This document shows, piece by piece, positions 1 through 9,378 of a stretch of 64,000 nt of DNA; the first letter of the stretch is position 1, and each line of letters opens with the position of its first letter. This stretch comes from Salvia splendens (taxonomy: Eukaryota; Streptophyta; Magnoliopsida; Lamiales; Lamiaceae), in the NCBI RefSeq assembly GCF_004379255.2, contig NC_056037.1, positions 33,391,012-33,455,011 on the forward strand. The letters are read 5' to 3'. Below the pieces are notes generated by a model that was given only the letters and a program-made list of their open reading frames with translations, had not been told where the DNA came from and ran no database searches. The position numbers and the translations under genes are program-made.

Positions 1-393
1 ATGAATAAGTAAACTAAAGGTCCTTGATGCTTCTATATGAAGCTCCTCGTTTTCAGATTCAAATATCAAAATTTACAGTGCTGATCAGCAAAAGAAATAT
101 AGGTTTCAGCAGGAGAATTGATATAAAGAAAAATATATCTAGATGCAGACATTATGTATGATAATACAAGAGAAATCAGCATTGTAGTTGGAGCAAATCC
201 AAGAAATATTATCCATAACTTGGAGCTAGTACAACATATTTTCATATGTCAAAGCAAGTAGACATCATAAAGAAAGTGAATGAAAAAGATTGTTGAATTC
301 ATTTCAGTAAGCAAATCTCTGGCGTTTGCTTATCTCCTACACAAGGCTCAAATAGTTTATTATTGCCACAAAAGCAGAAATCAACAAGAAAAA
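1..393. other. 3' flank of the first COX7c-like gene
   Basis: AT-rich non-coding DNA. It probably contains the 3' UTR of the minus-strand gene that ends at 394. I see no second gene, repeat or RNA here. Confidence 0.5.
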
Positions 394-2050
394 TTACGCT
401 GAGGAAGTCTTCTTCTGCTGAAAGACTACTGCATAAACTGGGACAGCAACACCAATGCTGAATGCAGTGAAGACAGCAAGGCTCATTTTCAACGCCTGAT
501 GATTCATCCTGTCCAAGTTGTACATGTGCTTTGCATGCAGATAGAATGGCTCGTCATGGCCATGACCTCCTCCCATCTTCTTTATGCTAGTTGAGTGAAT
601 GCCCCGGTTCACTGTGACCAAACAGCGAATTTCATCATTAATTAGTCCAGCCCAAAGAAAAGAGCTACAATACTTAATGCTTGCATAAGCTTACTTTTAC
701 TAAATTTACATTTTAATCATATGATAGATTAGCTAGGAAAATATAAGCGAATAATGGAGAATAATTTTCTAGCATTTTCTCAATGCAAATAAAGCTTTAT
801 GACACTATTGAAAAGAAAATAAAAATTTTATCGCTTAACTGACAATGAAACTATTAAATCTATTGCTTGAGCTATATTTAAGACACAAAAATATTTCTAA
901 TAAAAAGGTCTGATAAGATAAGCGATACCAGAAGAAATAGAAGATACACTAAGTAAAATACTCCCAACCTCCAACAACTATGTTCCAAATTTATATTCCT
1001 TCACACATTCACTTAAGTGAAATATGGTTTAGATGCATGTGGTCTAGAAGTTGAATAGCTATCTTTAGGATCGGGTTCAAAGCAACAACCCACATTATTT
1101 AGATTATCCAGCATAACAGTACACAGAACATTGAACATCCATAGAAATTTCATAGTAATTGGCAAGTACTTTGAAGCTAAGAAATTCTTAAATAACGAAC
1201 ATTTGTCAGCTACAACAAATTCGTAAATATCTGAAGGCATCTAACAATGCGGCCAAGATTTAGATGAGAAGGACAAAGGGAACAAATATAACTCAGTTGA
1301 GTCCATGAAAATATTGAGAAAAAAAGGCAGGTACCTTGTGCTATCGATAATACCACAAAATTAGCAAAGGTGCAGAACAATATCGGGAACAAAATGGAAA
1401 GTTCACTTACTTCGTCATAAATGGATTCAGAATCTAGGGTAATATGCTGATGATATACTATGAAAACGACTTAATCAGAAAAAACATTTTAGCTGATTTA
1501 CAAACAAATTAACAAACTACCAGACTTAAACCCAGGTGAAGTACATCAGCATATGTTATAAACATTATCAACATAAGGATTTGAAAGAACACATAATAAG
1601 TACTACTACTATATATTACAACCACACAAAGAAGTTTGGAGCTGAATGAACAAATTCTTATCATTTTCGATAGCATAAGTAACGACTAATCCACAATTCC
1701 TATCATTTCGATAGTATAAGTATCGACTAATCCAAAAAAATATAAGCAACAATTTCTCATAAAACATAAAATCTAAACCGACGAGATCTATGTTCTACAC
1801 AATTGAATGTAGGAATACTTAATTCAAAAGATAACAAAACAAAAAACCATAAAACCGATTCGCATAATCACCGAAAATTTACAGGTTAATCCAGAAACCC
1901 ATTTCTTACTTGATATCTGAAATGGAAATAGAGAAAAAAAAAGATCTACAAAAATGTAACGATAGAGATAAATGGAAGACCTGATTTGGGCATAATTGCG
2001 GTGTTCATGAGCTTAGAAGCACAGGATCTCAATCCGCTGTTCAACGCCAT
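394..2050 (-). CDS. COX7c-like small mitochondrial inner-membrane protein, copy A
   Basis: Two exons, 1981..2050 and 394..611, joined by a GT-AG intron of 1369 bases, encode 95 residues. The start ATG at 2050 opens MALNSGLRSC, a basic and hydroxylated N-terminus suited to mitochondrial import. A conserved GGGHGHDEP segment and HAKHMYNLD follow, then one hydrophobic stretch (LAVFTAFSIGVAVPVYAVVF, residues about 68-87) and a basic QQKK tail. This is the layout of small single-pass respiratory-chain subunits. I relate it to plant COX7c-like proteins; the Arabidopsis relative (At1g72020, from memory) carries the odd label 'TonB-dependent heme receptor A', which does not fit a protein this small. 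The exon boundary matches that of copy B exactly. The intron holds no recognised gene. Gene structure is firm; the subunit assignment is moderate. Confidence 0.8.
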
Positions 2051-2843
2051 AATCGAGCAATTTCGATTCCGTAATAGGACTGCAAAACCAGCAAGGGTTT
2101 GTTGTGATTTTGTGAGATTGATTTGTGATTTTTAGGCATTTGAATGGCTCCTGTGGAAATTGTTGGGCTTCGTGTAATGGGCTTTTGAACTGATTTTGGG
2201 CAATTAAAGCATAACCTTTTTTAAGTGAATAAATCCCAACCTTAGGCCTGTGAATATTATACACTCGCTTCACTAATTTTCACAAATTAATACTACTCCT
2301 TTATCCCACTACAATAGTTTACTATTGGTTTTGTTCAAAGGGGTATGGTAAGTGATCTAATTATTTTTTAGCAAAATAATTTTTATTTTGGTTTGGGTTC
2401 AAAGGGAATCACTCTTGGACCAATTGAGTACGAGATCGATCTTAAGTCCATCTCTCACACCATTTGAACAATTTATAATTTCAGCGATATGTCTTTATTA
2501 TGTAAAATGAAAGCGTGTCTTACCCATTCTTACAACTTAAAAAAAGTTTATCATCAATCATAGAATTTAATTCTTGAATTCACCAATTTTGAGAAGAAAA
2601 AAAATTCCCTGAGAGATGGGGTGTGAAATTCCAAAATTCCCAATTTAAAGTAGAAAACACAATTAGATTATAGACATGCATATGATGATATGAATATGCA
2701 TGATAATAGAAGAGGAATCAGCACTATAAATGGAAAAATATCCTGGAAATATTATTGTTCATAATTTGACGAGGGTATAACTGGAAATCCATTATCCTCT
2801 ATTATTTCAAACAAATGCAGAAATTAAAAAAAGGAAATTAAGG
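2051..2843. other. spacer between the tandem COX7c-like genes
   Basis: It contains the promoter side of copy A and the 3' side of copy B. It is AT-rich, with no open reading frame of interest apart from shadows. Confidence 0.5.
2164..2200 (-). promoter_or_regulatory. TGGGCY site II motifs upstream of COX7c-like copy A
   Basis: TGGGCT occurs at 2164 and a second TGGGCT at 2178, with a near match about 15 bases further on. They lie 115-150 bases upstream of the ATG at 2050. Such motifs bind TCP factors and are common upstream of plant nuclear genes for mitochondrial proteins. No comparable motif is visible in the 170 bases upstream of copy B. Confidence 0.4.
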
Positions 2844-3243
2844 TTACGCTGAGGAAGCCTTCTTCTGCTGAAAGACGACTGCATAAATTGGGACAAATAC
2901 ACCAATGGAGAATGCAGTGAAGACGGCGAGGCTCATTTTGAGTCTCTGGTTTTTTATCTGGTCCAGATTATACATGTGCTTGGCGTGCATGTAGGCAGGC
3001 TCGTCATGGCCATGGCCTCCCCCCATCTTCTTCACGCTGGTTGAGTGAATTCCCCTCTTCACTGCAGATCACAGATTCTTAATTTTTCACATACGGATTC
3101 GGATTACAGATCGCGATTTTGATTTCTAGCTAGAGAAGAGAGAGGATTTGCGAAAGCGATAATGATGGCAGACCTGATTTGGGCATGATTGTGGAATTCG
3201 TGAGCTTGGAAACGCATGATCTGAGTCCGGTGTTCATCGCCAT
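2844..3243 (-). CDS. COX7c-like small mitochondrial inner-membrane protein, copy B
   Basis: Exons 3174..3243 and 2844..3061, with an intron of only 112 bases, encode 95 residues starting MAMNTGLRSC. The intron interrupts the same codon as in copy A: both genes read PKS, then a valine split across the junction. The body is nearly identical to copy A (GGGHGHDEP, HAKHMYNLD, the membrane stretch and the QQKK tail). Differences are scattered, for example YMHAKHM against YLHAKHM, and FVPIYAV against AVPVYAV. Both reading frames are intact, so this is a functional-looking tandem duplicate. The introns differ twelvefold in length and share no obvious sequence, which argues that the duplication is not recent. 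The reading of function is as for copy A. Confidence 0.82.
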
Positions 3244-3660
3244 TGTGGAGTGATTAATTTGTGACTGCGTTGTGCGTGATATCTAAATTGGATGAATCTG
3301 GAAGCGGAGTTTGTTGTGACTCATTCCTGATTTTAGGCGCTTGAAATTGTCAAGCTTATGAAAATGGATAAAATAAGATTATGCATTTTGTTTTATGGAT
3401 CAATTGCAAATAATCACGAGGCGTATATGACATTAACACACTATCAATTTAATTAAAAATCTGATTCGCATATGACATGAACAAACAAGCGATACAATAT
3501 CACAACCATAAAAACTCAATTTCACACCATATAATAGTCATATAAGTTCAAAGATTAATAGTATTAATTGAAATAATAACTAATACAATAGCATATAGTA
3601 TTGATGATAACGTGAAACACGAACACATAAAAGGCCATTACTTTCTACATAAGTGGTCGG

Positions 3661-3740
3661 CAATGGCGGATCCAGAAATCAAAAACCGTGGGGTCGAACT
3701 GAATAGTATAATAAATATAATATTTTAATAAATATTTTTG
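3661..3740 (+). repeat. GGCGGATCCA-type dispersed repeat end, plus orientation
   Basis: GGCGGATCCAG at 3665 is followed by a short tract and then GTGGGGTCGA. The same pair of motifs occurs in reverse orientation ending at 4802. I cannot assign a transposon class. No clear target-site duplication links the two. Confidence 0.35.
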
Positions 3741-4659
3741 AACAAAAATACCTAAAATATAAATACATAATCTTATGCTATGCGAGATAGTTGGCTTCTT
3801 CGAGTATGCTTTTTTTGAAAATAACTCAAAATCATTTCAGTGGGAATAATTGCAAACACCTCATTCTTGTTATATACCATCAAATTGTCGTCTAACCAGT
3901 CATCTCTCAGCTTAATTTGCAACTCCGACTTCACAAATTTCATTGCAGAAAATACTATTTTAACAGATATTGTTGCTAGTGGAAAAGTAAGACCAATTTT
4001 ATCAATTGATAAACCAATGATAAAATCTTTTTCATCATTTCAACCACCACATGATTATCCAATTGTTGTGGTTCTTGCTCAACATTAGCACTAGAAGAAC
4101 CAATAAAAACTCAAGGCTTTTTCTTAAAAAATTTATTCATTAACCTAAAAATAAAGTAACACCACGATCAATATTTTTAAAACTAAAATTTATGCTCAGT
4201 CATTTATCATTTATCATATGCTATAATAAAACTTCTAATCTTGTCTCGAAGAAGGTGAACAAAACAAATAAATAATCAAAAGCAAAGCTGCAAAGGTAAT
4301 TGCTATATCTACTTAAATTGGATAATATAATAAATTATTGATCAATTTAATAGTGTTGTAAAGTGAAAAAAACAAATAATAGTATAATAGTACTACTTAA
4401 ACTTGAGTAATGATTGTACATACTAAAAAAATTGTCAGCGCCAATTGCTAAATAAATTCCTCTGAACTTCTAGTCTTTTGCACAAAACCTCTTGTATTAT
4501 CCTCCAAATGAATGTACTGTACGATACATACTACAGAATAAATGATTTAATTAGTAGTATTAAATTATCCTCATCCAAAAAAAATAGTATTAAATTATTA
4601 ATAAGTGAGAGGCCAAATTTGTAAAGCCCATAGTACTAAAAATTGTGTTTCTTCTTCTT

Positions 4660-4802
4660 TGCGTAAAAGCGGCGGCGACGGTCTGGTTTGGGGCAGGACC
4701 TTGGCAGCGTGGGGTCGGCAGCCGAGGAAGGGGATTATCCGGCGATTCTCCGGGGATGGCGGTGGGGTCGGCCGACCCCCTCCGACCCCACCTGGATCCG
4801 CC
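4660..4802 (-). repeat. GC-rich GGCGGATCCA-type repeat, minus orientation
   Basis: Read on the minus strand from 4802 it begins GGCGGATCCAGGTGGGGTCG and continues through strongly GC-rich sequence containing a palindromic GGGGTCGGCCGACCCC. This is unlike the AT-rich surroundings. The overlapping ORFs on both strands are best read as by-products of high GC. Confidence 0.35.
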
Positions 4803-5084
4803 GTTGGTGGTCATAATATATATCGATATATATACACACAAATGATAATAATTGCCAAAAGTCAAGTGAGTGTTAAAATGATACTCCATCTGTCCCACTC
4901 AAGATTTCCACATTCTTGAGTGTCATGAGATTTTGGGAGGAGTTGTTAGGTTGAGTAAGTTAATCGTAAAATGTAAAGTTTATATTTGCAAGGTCCAACT
5001 TCACTTATGTCTTCATCCCACCAGCATGCAAGAACACTTAACAACCCTTTATAGTGTAGAAAATAATAATGAGGGCACTTACGG

Positions 5085-5375
5085 TCAGGTGAAGGTAAAC
5101 TGGATAGAGTTTCAGTAGAAAAATCAAACGAGAGGATAAGAGGAGATATGCTTTATGATAGAAAAGCCCCGATACACAAGCACCACCGGATGTAAGACTA
5201 CATTCGAAGTCAGTGCATGGTATTCTCCTCCAGGAATTAAGTTACAAGTCCATGTGACAACTCTTGTCAGGTATATTCCCTTCTCTTCCATTTTCTGACA
5301 TAGTAGAAACAAGATTCAGCACTTTGTAATCTTCAAATCTATGGTCAGACCACATTTGATTCGATATGCGTAAGG
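5085..5375 (-). pseudogene. F-box-associated (FBA) domain fragment, copy 2
   Basis: Minus-strand translation in shifting frames gives successive pieces of an FBA domain in correct order: MWSDHRFEDYKVLNLV (around 5360-5325), NSWRRIPCTDFECSL and ACVSGLFYH (around 5240-5160), then FDFSTETLSSLPSP (around 5130-5090). At least two frame changes are needed and no start is present. It lies directly 3' of the longer copy and restarts in mid-domain, so it looks like a partial tandem duplicate. FBA proteins are substrate adaptors of SCF ubiquitin ligases; this fragment cannot make one. Confidence 0.65.
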
Positions 5376-5439
5376 TAAGGCGATGATGGAGTTCCACAAA
5401 GGGCTTACGCAAGATTTTATACCCACCCGTTGCTGAGAA

Positions 5440-5970
5440 TTAAAAGGAATTTGACCTCCTCAATACATGAAATTCGTGGAACAAAGTTCTCAACAAACGG
5501 ATAAATGATATGGCGATTGACACCGAGATGCTTCGACTTTCCCAGTGGCAAAATCAAACACCACCATGTCATGATTCAAGCTTCCAAAATACAACAGCAG
5601 CTTACCGTCCTCTGTGAAAACAATAACACCACGAGAGCATGGAAAACAGATTCTCTTATCCACAATCCAAAGTTGATATTCCTTAATAATGTGAGCTTGA
5701 AGGTAGAAGGTAAGGGTACACCGGAAAAGGTTTCAGTGGAAACGTCAAAACAAAGGATAGCTCTAGATGTTACAAGGCAGAAAATCCCCGAAACGCAAAC
5801 ATGACTAGTCCCCCATCAAATATGAGACTTTGTAATCTTGAGATCTATGGTCATGCCACATTGCAAATGCTCTATCAAAATAGAAAAGGCGAGGGGGAGT
5901 TGCGGATGTGGAGGATCTTATACTCACGCGTTGTTGGGTTCCAAACAACGTGATCCAGCTTCCGATCACG
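5440..5970 (-). pseudogene. F-box/FBA gene relic, copy 1
   Basis: Reading the minus strand from about 5965, the pieces HVVWNPTTREYKILH, MWHDHRSQDYKV, HVCVSGIFC, FDVSTETFSGVPLP, EYQLWIVDKRICFP, GVIVFTEDGKLLLYF and RHIIYPFVENFVPRIS appear in the order expected for an F-box-associated domain. They fall in different frames: stops and at least three frameshifts separate them, including one just after FDFATGKVEAS. The segment between DYKV and CVSG is missing compared with copy 2. I could not find a convincing N-terminal F-box upstream; the open stretch up to 6214 has no clear F-box consensus. The family assignment is firm, and the gene is dead in this allele. Confidence 0.7.
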
Positions 5971-7169
5971 AAGATATAACTACACCAGAAGAAATAATCT
6001 TTCCTTATAAACGAGGGAGGAGGAGGAGGAGGAGATATGTTATATTTGGGTGACCTGGTGACGGTGACATACTCTTCAAGGAAATATGCAACAAAACATT
6101 ATCTTCTCTACTTTTGACATCGACAAAAATATCAGCCTTAGGCTTAGCCTCAGATGCTAATTCTCCTTCACAATAAAAATGTACTAATTTTTTCAACTTC
6201 ACAAGGAGTATCATTCAAAATCGGATTATAATTATATAACATCAAAAACATGAGTATAATTCAGTTTATTCTGCAAATACAAATACGATTACCCAATTGA
6301 TTTCCATTGCTACTCGCACCACCGATTCTCGCCTCTCTAACCAAAATAAAAAAATTTCACCATATTTAAACAAATCAGAATATTTAAATTAAGGGATATT
6401 GCTTTCACCAAAATTTGATATTTCTCGCAAACAAAATTTGTTTATAATATTATGTTGTCACTTTTAAAATTTATAACAAGTATAAAAAGTCAAAGTAAAA
6501 AAATCATATCGATTTAATTGTGTAAGTATGATAAAAAAAAGTCTTGTAAGTTAGTCAAATATAATGATAGACATGTCATGAGAAATATCAAACAAAGTGT
6601 AAAATTTGCGATATTTTAGAATAATTTTAAAATTTGTGGGAAAAATTGAATTTTGGTTAAAATTCATGATTTTAGGGACCAATATCCCTTAAATTAATAT
6701 TTAAATAGAACCAGGGGTGAATTGAGCGCAAATTGTAGATCGGACACGGCGAAGGCGCCGACCGGCGGAGGTAACCAACCGGAAAGCCATAAGTAAAGAG
6801 AAAATAGTCGAGGAAAAATGCGCCCACCACCGCTTGAGGTTTCTTTCTGATTTTCGTCAGTATTTAAATTTATTTAAATCTATTGGACGTGGGCTGGGTG
6901 TATTAGGTATCAAACTCTTATGCAAAACAACATACCCATATTTGCATTTATTCAATAGCGTGTATAGTACTCACAGTTACGTTTTACTTTTCTGTATACT
7001 TCCTCATTCTTTGAAATATATGAACATTAAACTCAAAAATAAAAAAATTTATACTTTTCCGAAACTACTTTCTCAAAAATGGAAATATAGTCTTCCAAAA
7101 AATAACCAATTCCAAAGTAAAAAGATATAGTATAATAAGGTAACAAAAAAATTGTACAAGATACGTTCC

Positions 7170-7430
7170 AAAATATAAAATGGTATAACACCTTCTCAAA
7201 TAACTCCCCCCTTGAAAATTGATTTTTTATGAAAAGAAGACGAATATGGTTGTTATAAGATCTTTCCTCTTCATTGATGAAAAAGTAAAGATAGTACCTC
7301 TTTAAAATGAAAAATGTATAATATATTCTCAAATATCTTTCTCCTTGAAGATTGATTTTTCATAAAAAAAAAGACAAATATGATATTTATGAGATTTTAC
7401 CGCCCCATTTACCTCTCCCCTTAGAAAATG
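7170..7430. repeat. diverged tandem duplication, about 125-bp units
   Basis: Two neighbouring stretches share the order TTCTCAAAT, CTCC, CTTGAA.ATTGATTTTT, GACGAATATG or GACAAATATG, and a following ATGAGATTTTAC or ATAAGATCTTTC. The match is imperfect, implying an old local duplication. Confidence 0.45.
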
Positions 7431-7447
7431 CTCTAATAAGGCAACTA

Positions 7448-7560
7448 GGGATGTCAATCGGGCCGGCCCATCAGGTTTCGGGTCGGCCCTACTCGGGTTG
7501 TGGGTCGATCGGGTGCGGGCTAACCGAGTTGTGATTTCTTTCGGGTTATAGAAGTTCAAC
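7448..7560 (+). repeat. TAGGGATGTCAATCGGG-type repeat end
   Basis: TAGGGATGTCAATCGGG opens a GC-rich stretch rich in CGGG and CGGCCC. Similar text occurs near 19165-19215 and 63710-63860. This is a widespread plant non-autonomous repeat type, possibly hAT-related. The right end is not clear because a Harbinger element begins at 7566. Confidence 0.4.
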
Positions 7561-7565
7561 CCTAA

Positions 7566-9326
7566 GAGCATCCACATCGGCGAGCAGGGACGCGTCCGTC
7601 CATCCGTGCCAGCGGCACGGAGACGCTGGCCGCCGCTACGCTCGCGCCGCTGACACGACGTGCTCGATGCATCGAGCACGTCCGTGTCAGCGAGCAGGCG
7701 ACGTGGCGCGTTCTGATTGGCCAACGACATATCCGTTGGAAAATTATTTTTTTATTATTTTTTTAAAAATCGAAAATAATACCCAAAAAAAATATTTTCA
7801 CAATCCCAAAAAATGACTATTTTTTTGCCCGTTTTTATGTATTTTTTTATTTTTTTGATTTTTTTTCTCACCAAAATCATCTATAAATACACACATTCAT
7901 CATCCATTTTTCATATCAAATCATCTGTCATTCATCTCTCATTCATATTTTTCATACAACTTATCTACACTTTAATCTCTCACTCAAAACCTCAAATGGA
8001 TTTCACCCATCTCATTGCGGAAGCGGAGCGCGAAGAACAAGAATACTACGAACAACATCGTGCCGCTTATGAAACATATGTCGCAGCGAATACCCCCGCC
8101 CCTCCTCCTAAACCAACTAGATCAACTCGCCGCTACATTCATCGTGACTAGGAGGGAGCCCATGAAAGGCTCGTTGCCGACTATTTTTCCGACCAGCCGC
8201 GGTTTCCGGAAGATTACTTTAGTCGCCGTTTTCACATGTCAAAGCGTTTGTTTATGTGTATTATCAACACATTGTCCGCTCGTGTTGAATACTTCCAAAC
8301 AGGTCCAGATGTAGCCAGTCGGCAAAGTCTCTCGGCGTTGCAGAAGTGTACGTGTGCCATCCGACAACTCGCTATTGGGAAAACGGCAGACCTCTTCGAC
8401 GAGTATTTGCATGTCGGTGAGTCCACTGGAATCCTTTGTCTTAAAAATTTGTGCGAGGGCGTTCATTCAGCTTTCGGTGATGAATTCCTTCGGGCACCCA
8501 CCACAGATGATTACCAACGGTTGCTTCGTCTTCACGAAACAGTCCATGGCTTTCCCGGTATGCTTGGCAGCATTGACTGCATGCATTGGAGGTGGAAGAA
8601 TTGTCCGATTGCTTGGAGGGGGCAACACTTCAGCGGCCAGGAAGGACGTTGAGCGGGCTTTTGGTGTCCTCCAATCGCGGTGGGCTATTATACGGTGTCC
8701 GGCACGAGTTTGGCACGAAGATGATGTCGCGAATATTATGTTAGCATGTATCATATTGCATAATATGATAATAGAAGATGAAGGATTTGCGGCAGAGCGA
8801 TGGGCGCCGGAAGAGGGTGCAAGTACAAGTCACGGTGTCGCGTCCGCGCCGATCCAGATGGGCGTACCACGGAGCAATGAATATTTGATCCAACGCTTCG
8901 CTGATATGCACAGGACCACATCACATAACACACTGCAGGCCGATTTGATTGAAGAAGTGTGGGCACGTAGGGGAGGTAGTGGCGTTGTGTAAACTTGGTA
9001 GTGATTTGTACTAGATTGAATGTAGTGTGTGATTTTAATTTTAATTTAGTGTATAATTCTAATTTTAATTTTAATTTGTATTTTATTTTTATTTTTATTT
9101 TTAATTCGTATAGTCGGCTTCTTCTAATCCACTAAGAGCCCGATAAATTTGTTCATAATTACTTGAAATATTATAAAATGAAAGTTGATTATAAAATTTG
9201 GGGGCTATTAGAGGTGTCCACCATAGTGGCGGACACAAAATTTTGGGGCTATGGACAATAAAATTGGGGCTATGGATAAAAACTGGGGCGGGGCTATTGG
9301 GCGTGTCCGCCTTATAGTGGACACCC
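7566..9326 (+). mobile_element. PIF/Harbinger element H1 (internally deleted)
   Basis: The left end reads GAGCATCCACATCGGCGAG. The right end, reverse-complemented, reads GGGTGTCCACTATAAGGCGG. Flanking TAA is present on both sides (7563..7565 and 9327..9329), matching the 3-bp TWA target duplication of this superfamily. It carries one degraded transposase reading frame on the plus strand. Near its right end an inner copy of the terminal sequence (AGGTGTCCACCATAGTGGCGG at about 9211) points inwards, forming a subterminal inverted repeat. No Myb-like ORF1 is present. Confidence 0.8.
7996..8992 (+). pseudogene. Harbinger (HARBI1-like) DDE transposase, broken
   Basis: It starts MDFTHLIAEAEREEQEYYEQ at 7996. 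An in-frame TAG at 8149 follows IHRD, where the sister copy H2 reads on through arginine. The frame then continues with the conserved core (YFSDQPRFPEDYF, MSKRLFM, LHVGESTGILCLKNLC, HGFPGMLGSIDCMHW) to about 8640. There a deletion removes the middle of the catalytic domain and shifts frame, and the C-terminal part resumes as RKDVERAFGVLQSRW and ACIILHNMIIEDE up to the stop at 8992. SIDCMHW keeps the first catalytic aspartate, but the second catalytic region is gone. The enzyme is therefore inactive. The sequence remains close to H2, suggesting a common active source not long ago. Confidence 0.85.
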
Positions 9327-9378
9327 TAAGTGGTCGGAAAATCTGTCAGACGACGGATAAGAGAATTTTCCACCTGCC

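Larger units (their letters stand above)
3244..5079. other. gene-free region with repeat remnants
   Basis: Apart from the two repeat remnants listed separately, it holds AT-rich DNA and one short ORF (3840..4088) with no family resemblance I can name. A MITE-like end (ACTCCATCTGTCCCA) lies near 4883 without a clear partner. Confidence 0.5.
6215..7565. other. gene-free AT-rich region
   Basis: No coding gene is recognised. It contains a diverged tandem repeat near 7170-7430 and the end of a TAGGGATG-type repeat near 7448, both listed separately. A GC-rich island at about 6735-6785 has no clear reading. Confidence 0.5.

Noticed and set aside
3840..4088. 82-codon ORF
   Set aside because: Possibly a piece of a transposon-related frame, but nothing recognisable; left uncalled.
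4590..4919. Overlapping ORFs of about 100 codons on both strands
   Set aside because: They arise from a GC-rich repeat with few stop codons; there is no family resemblance and frames on both strands are equally open.
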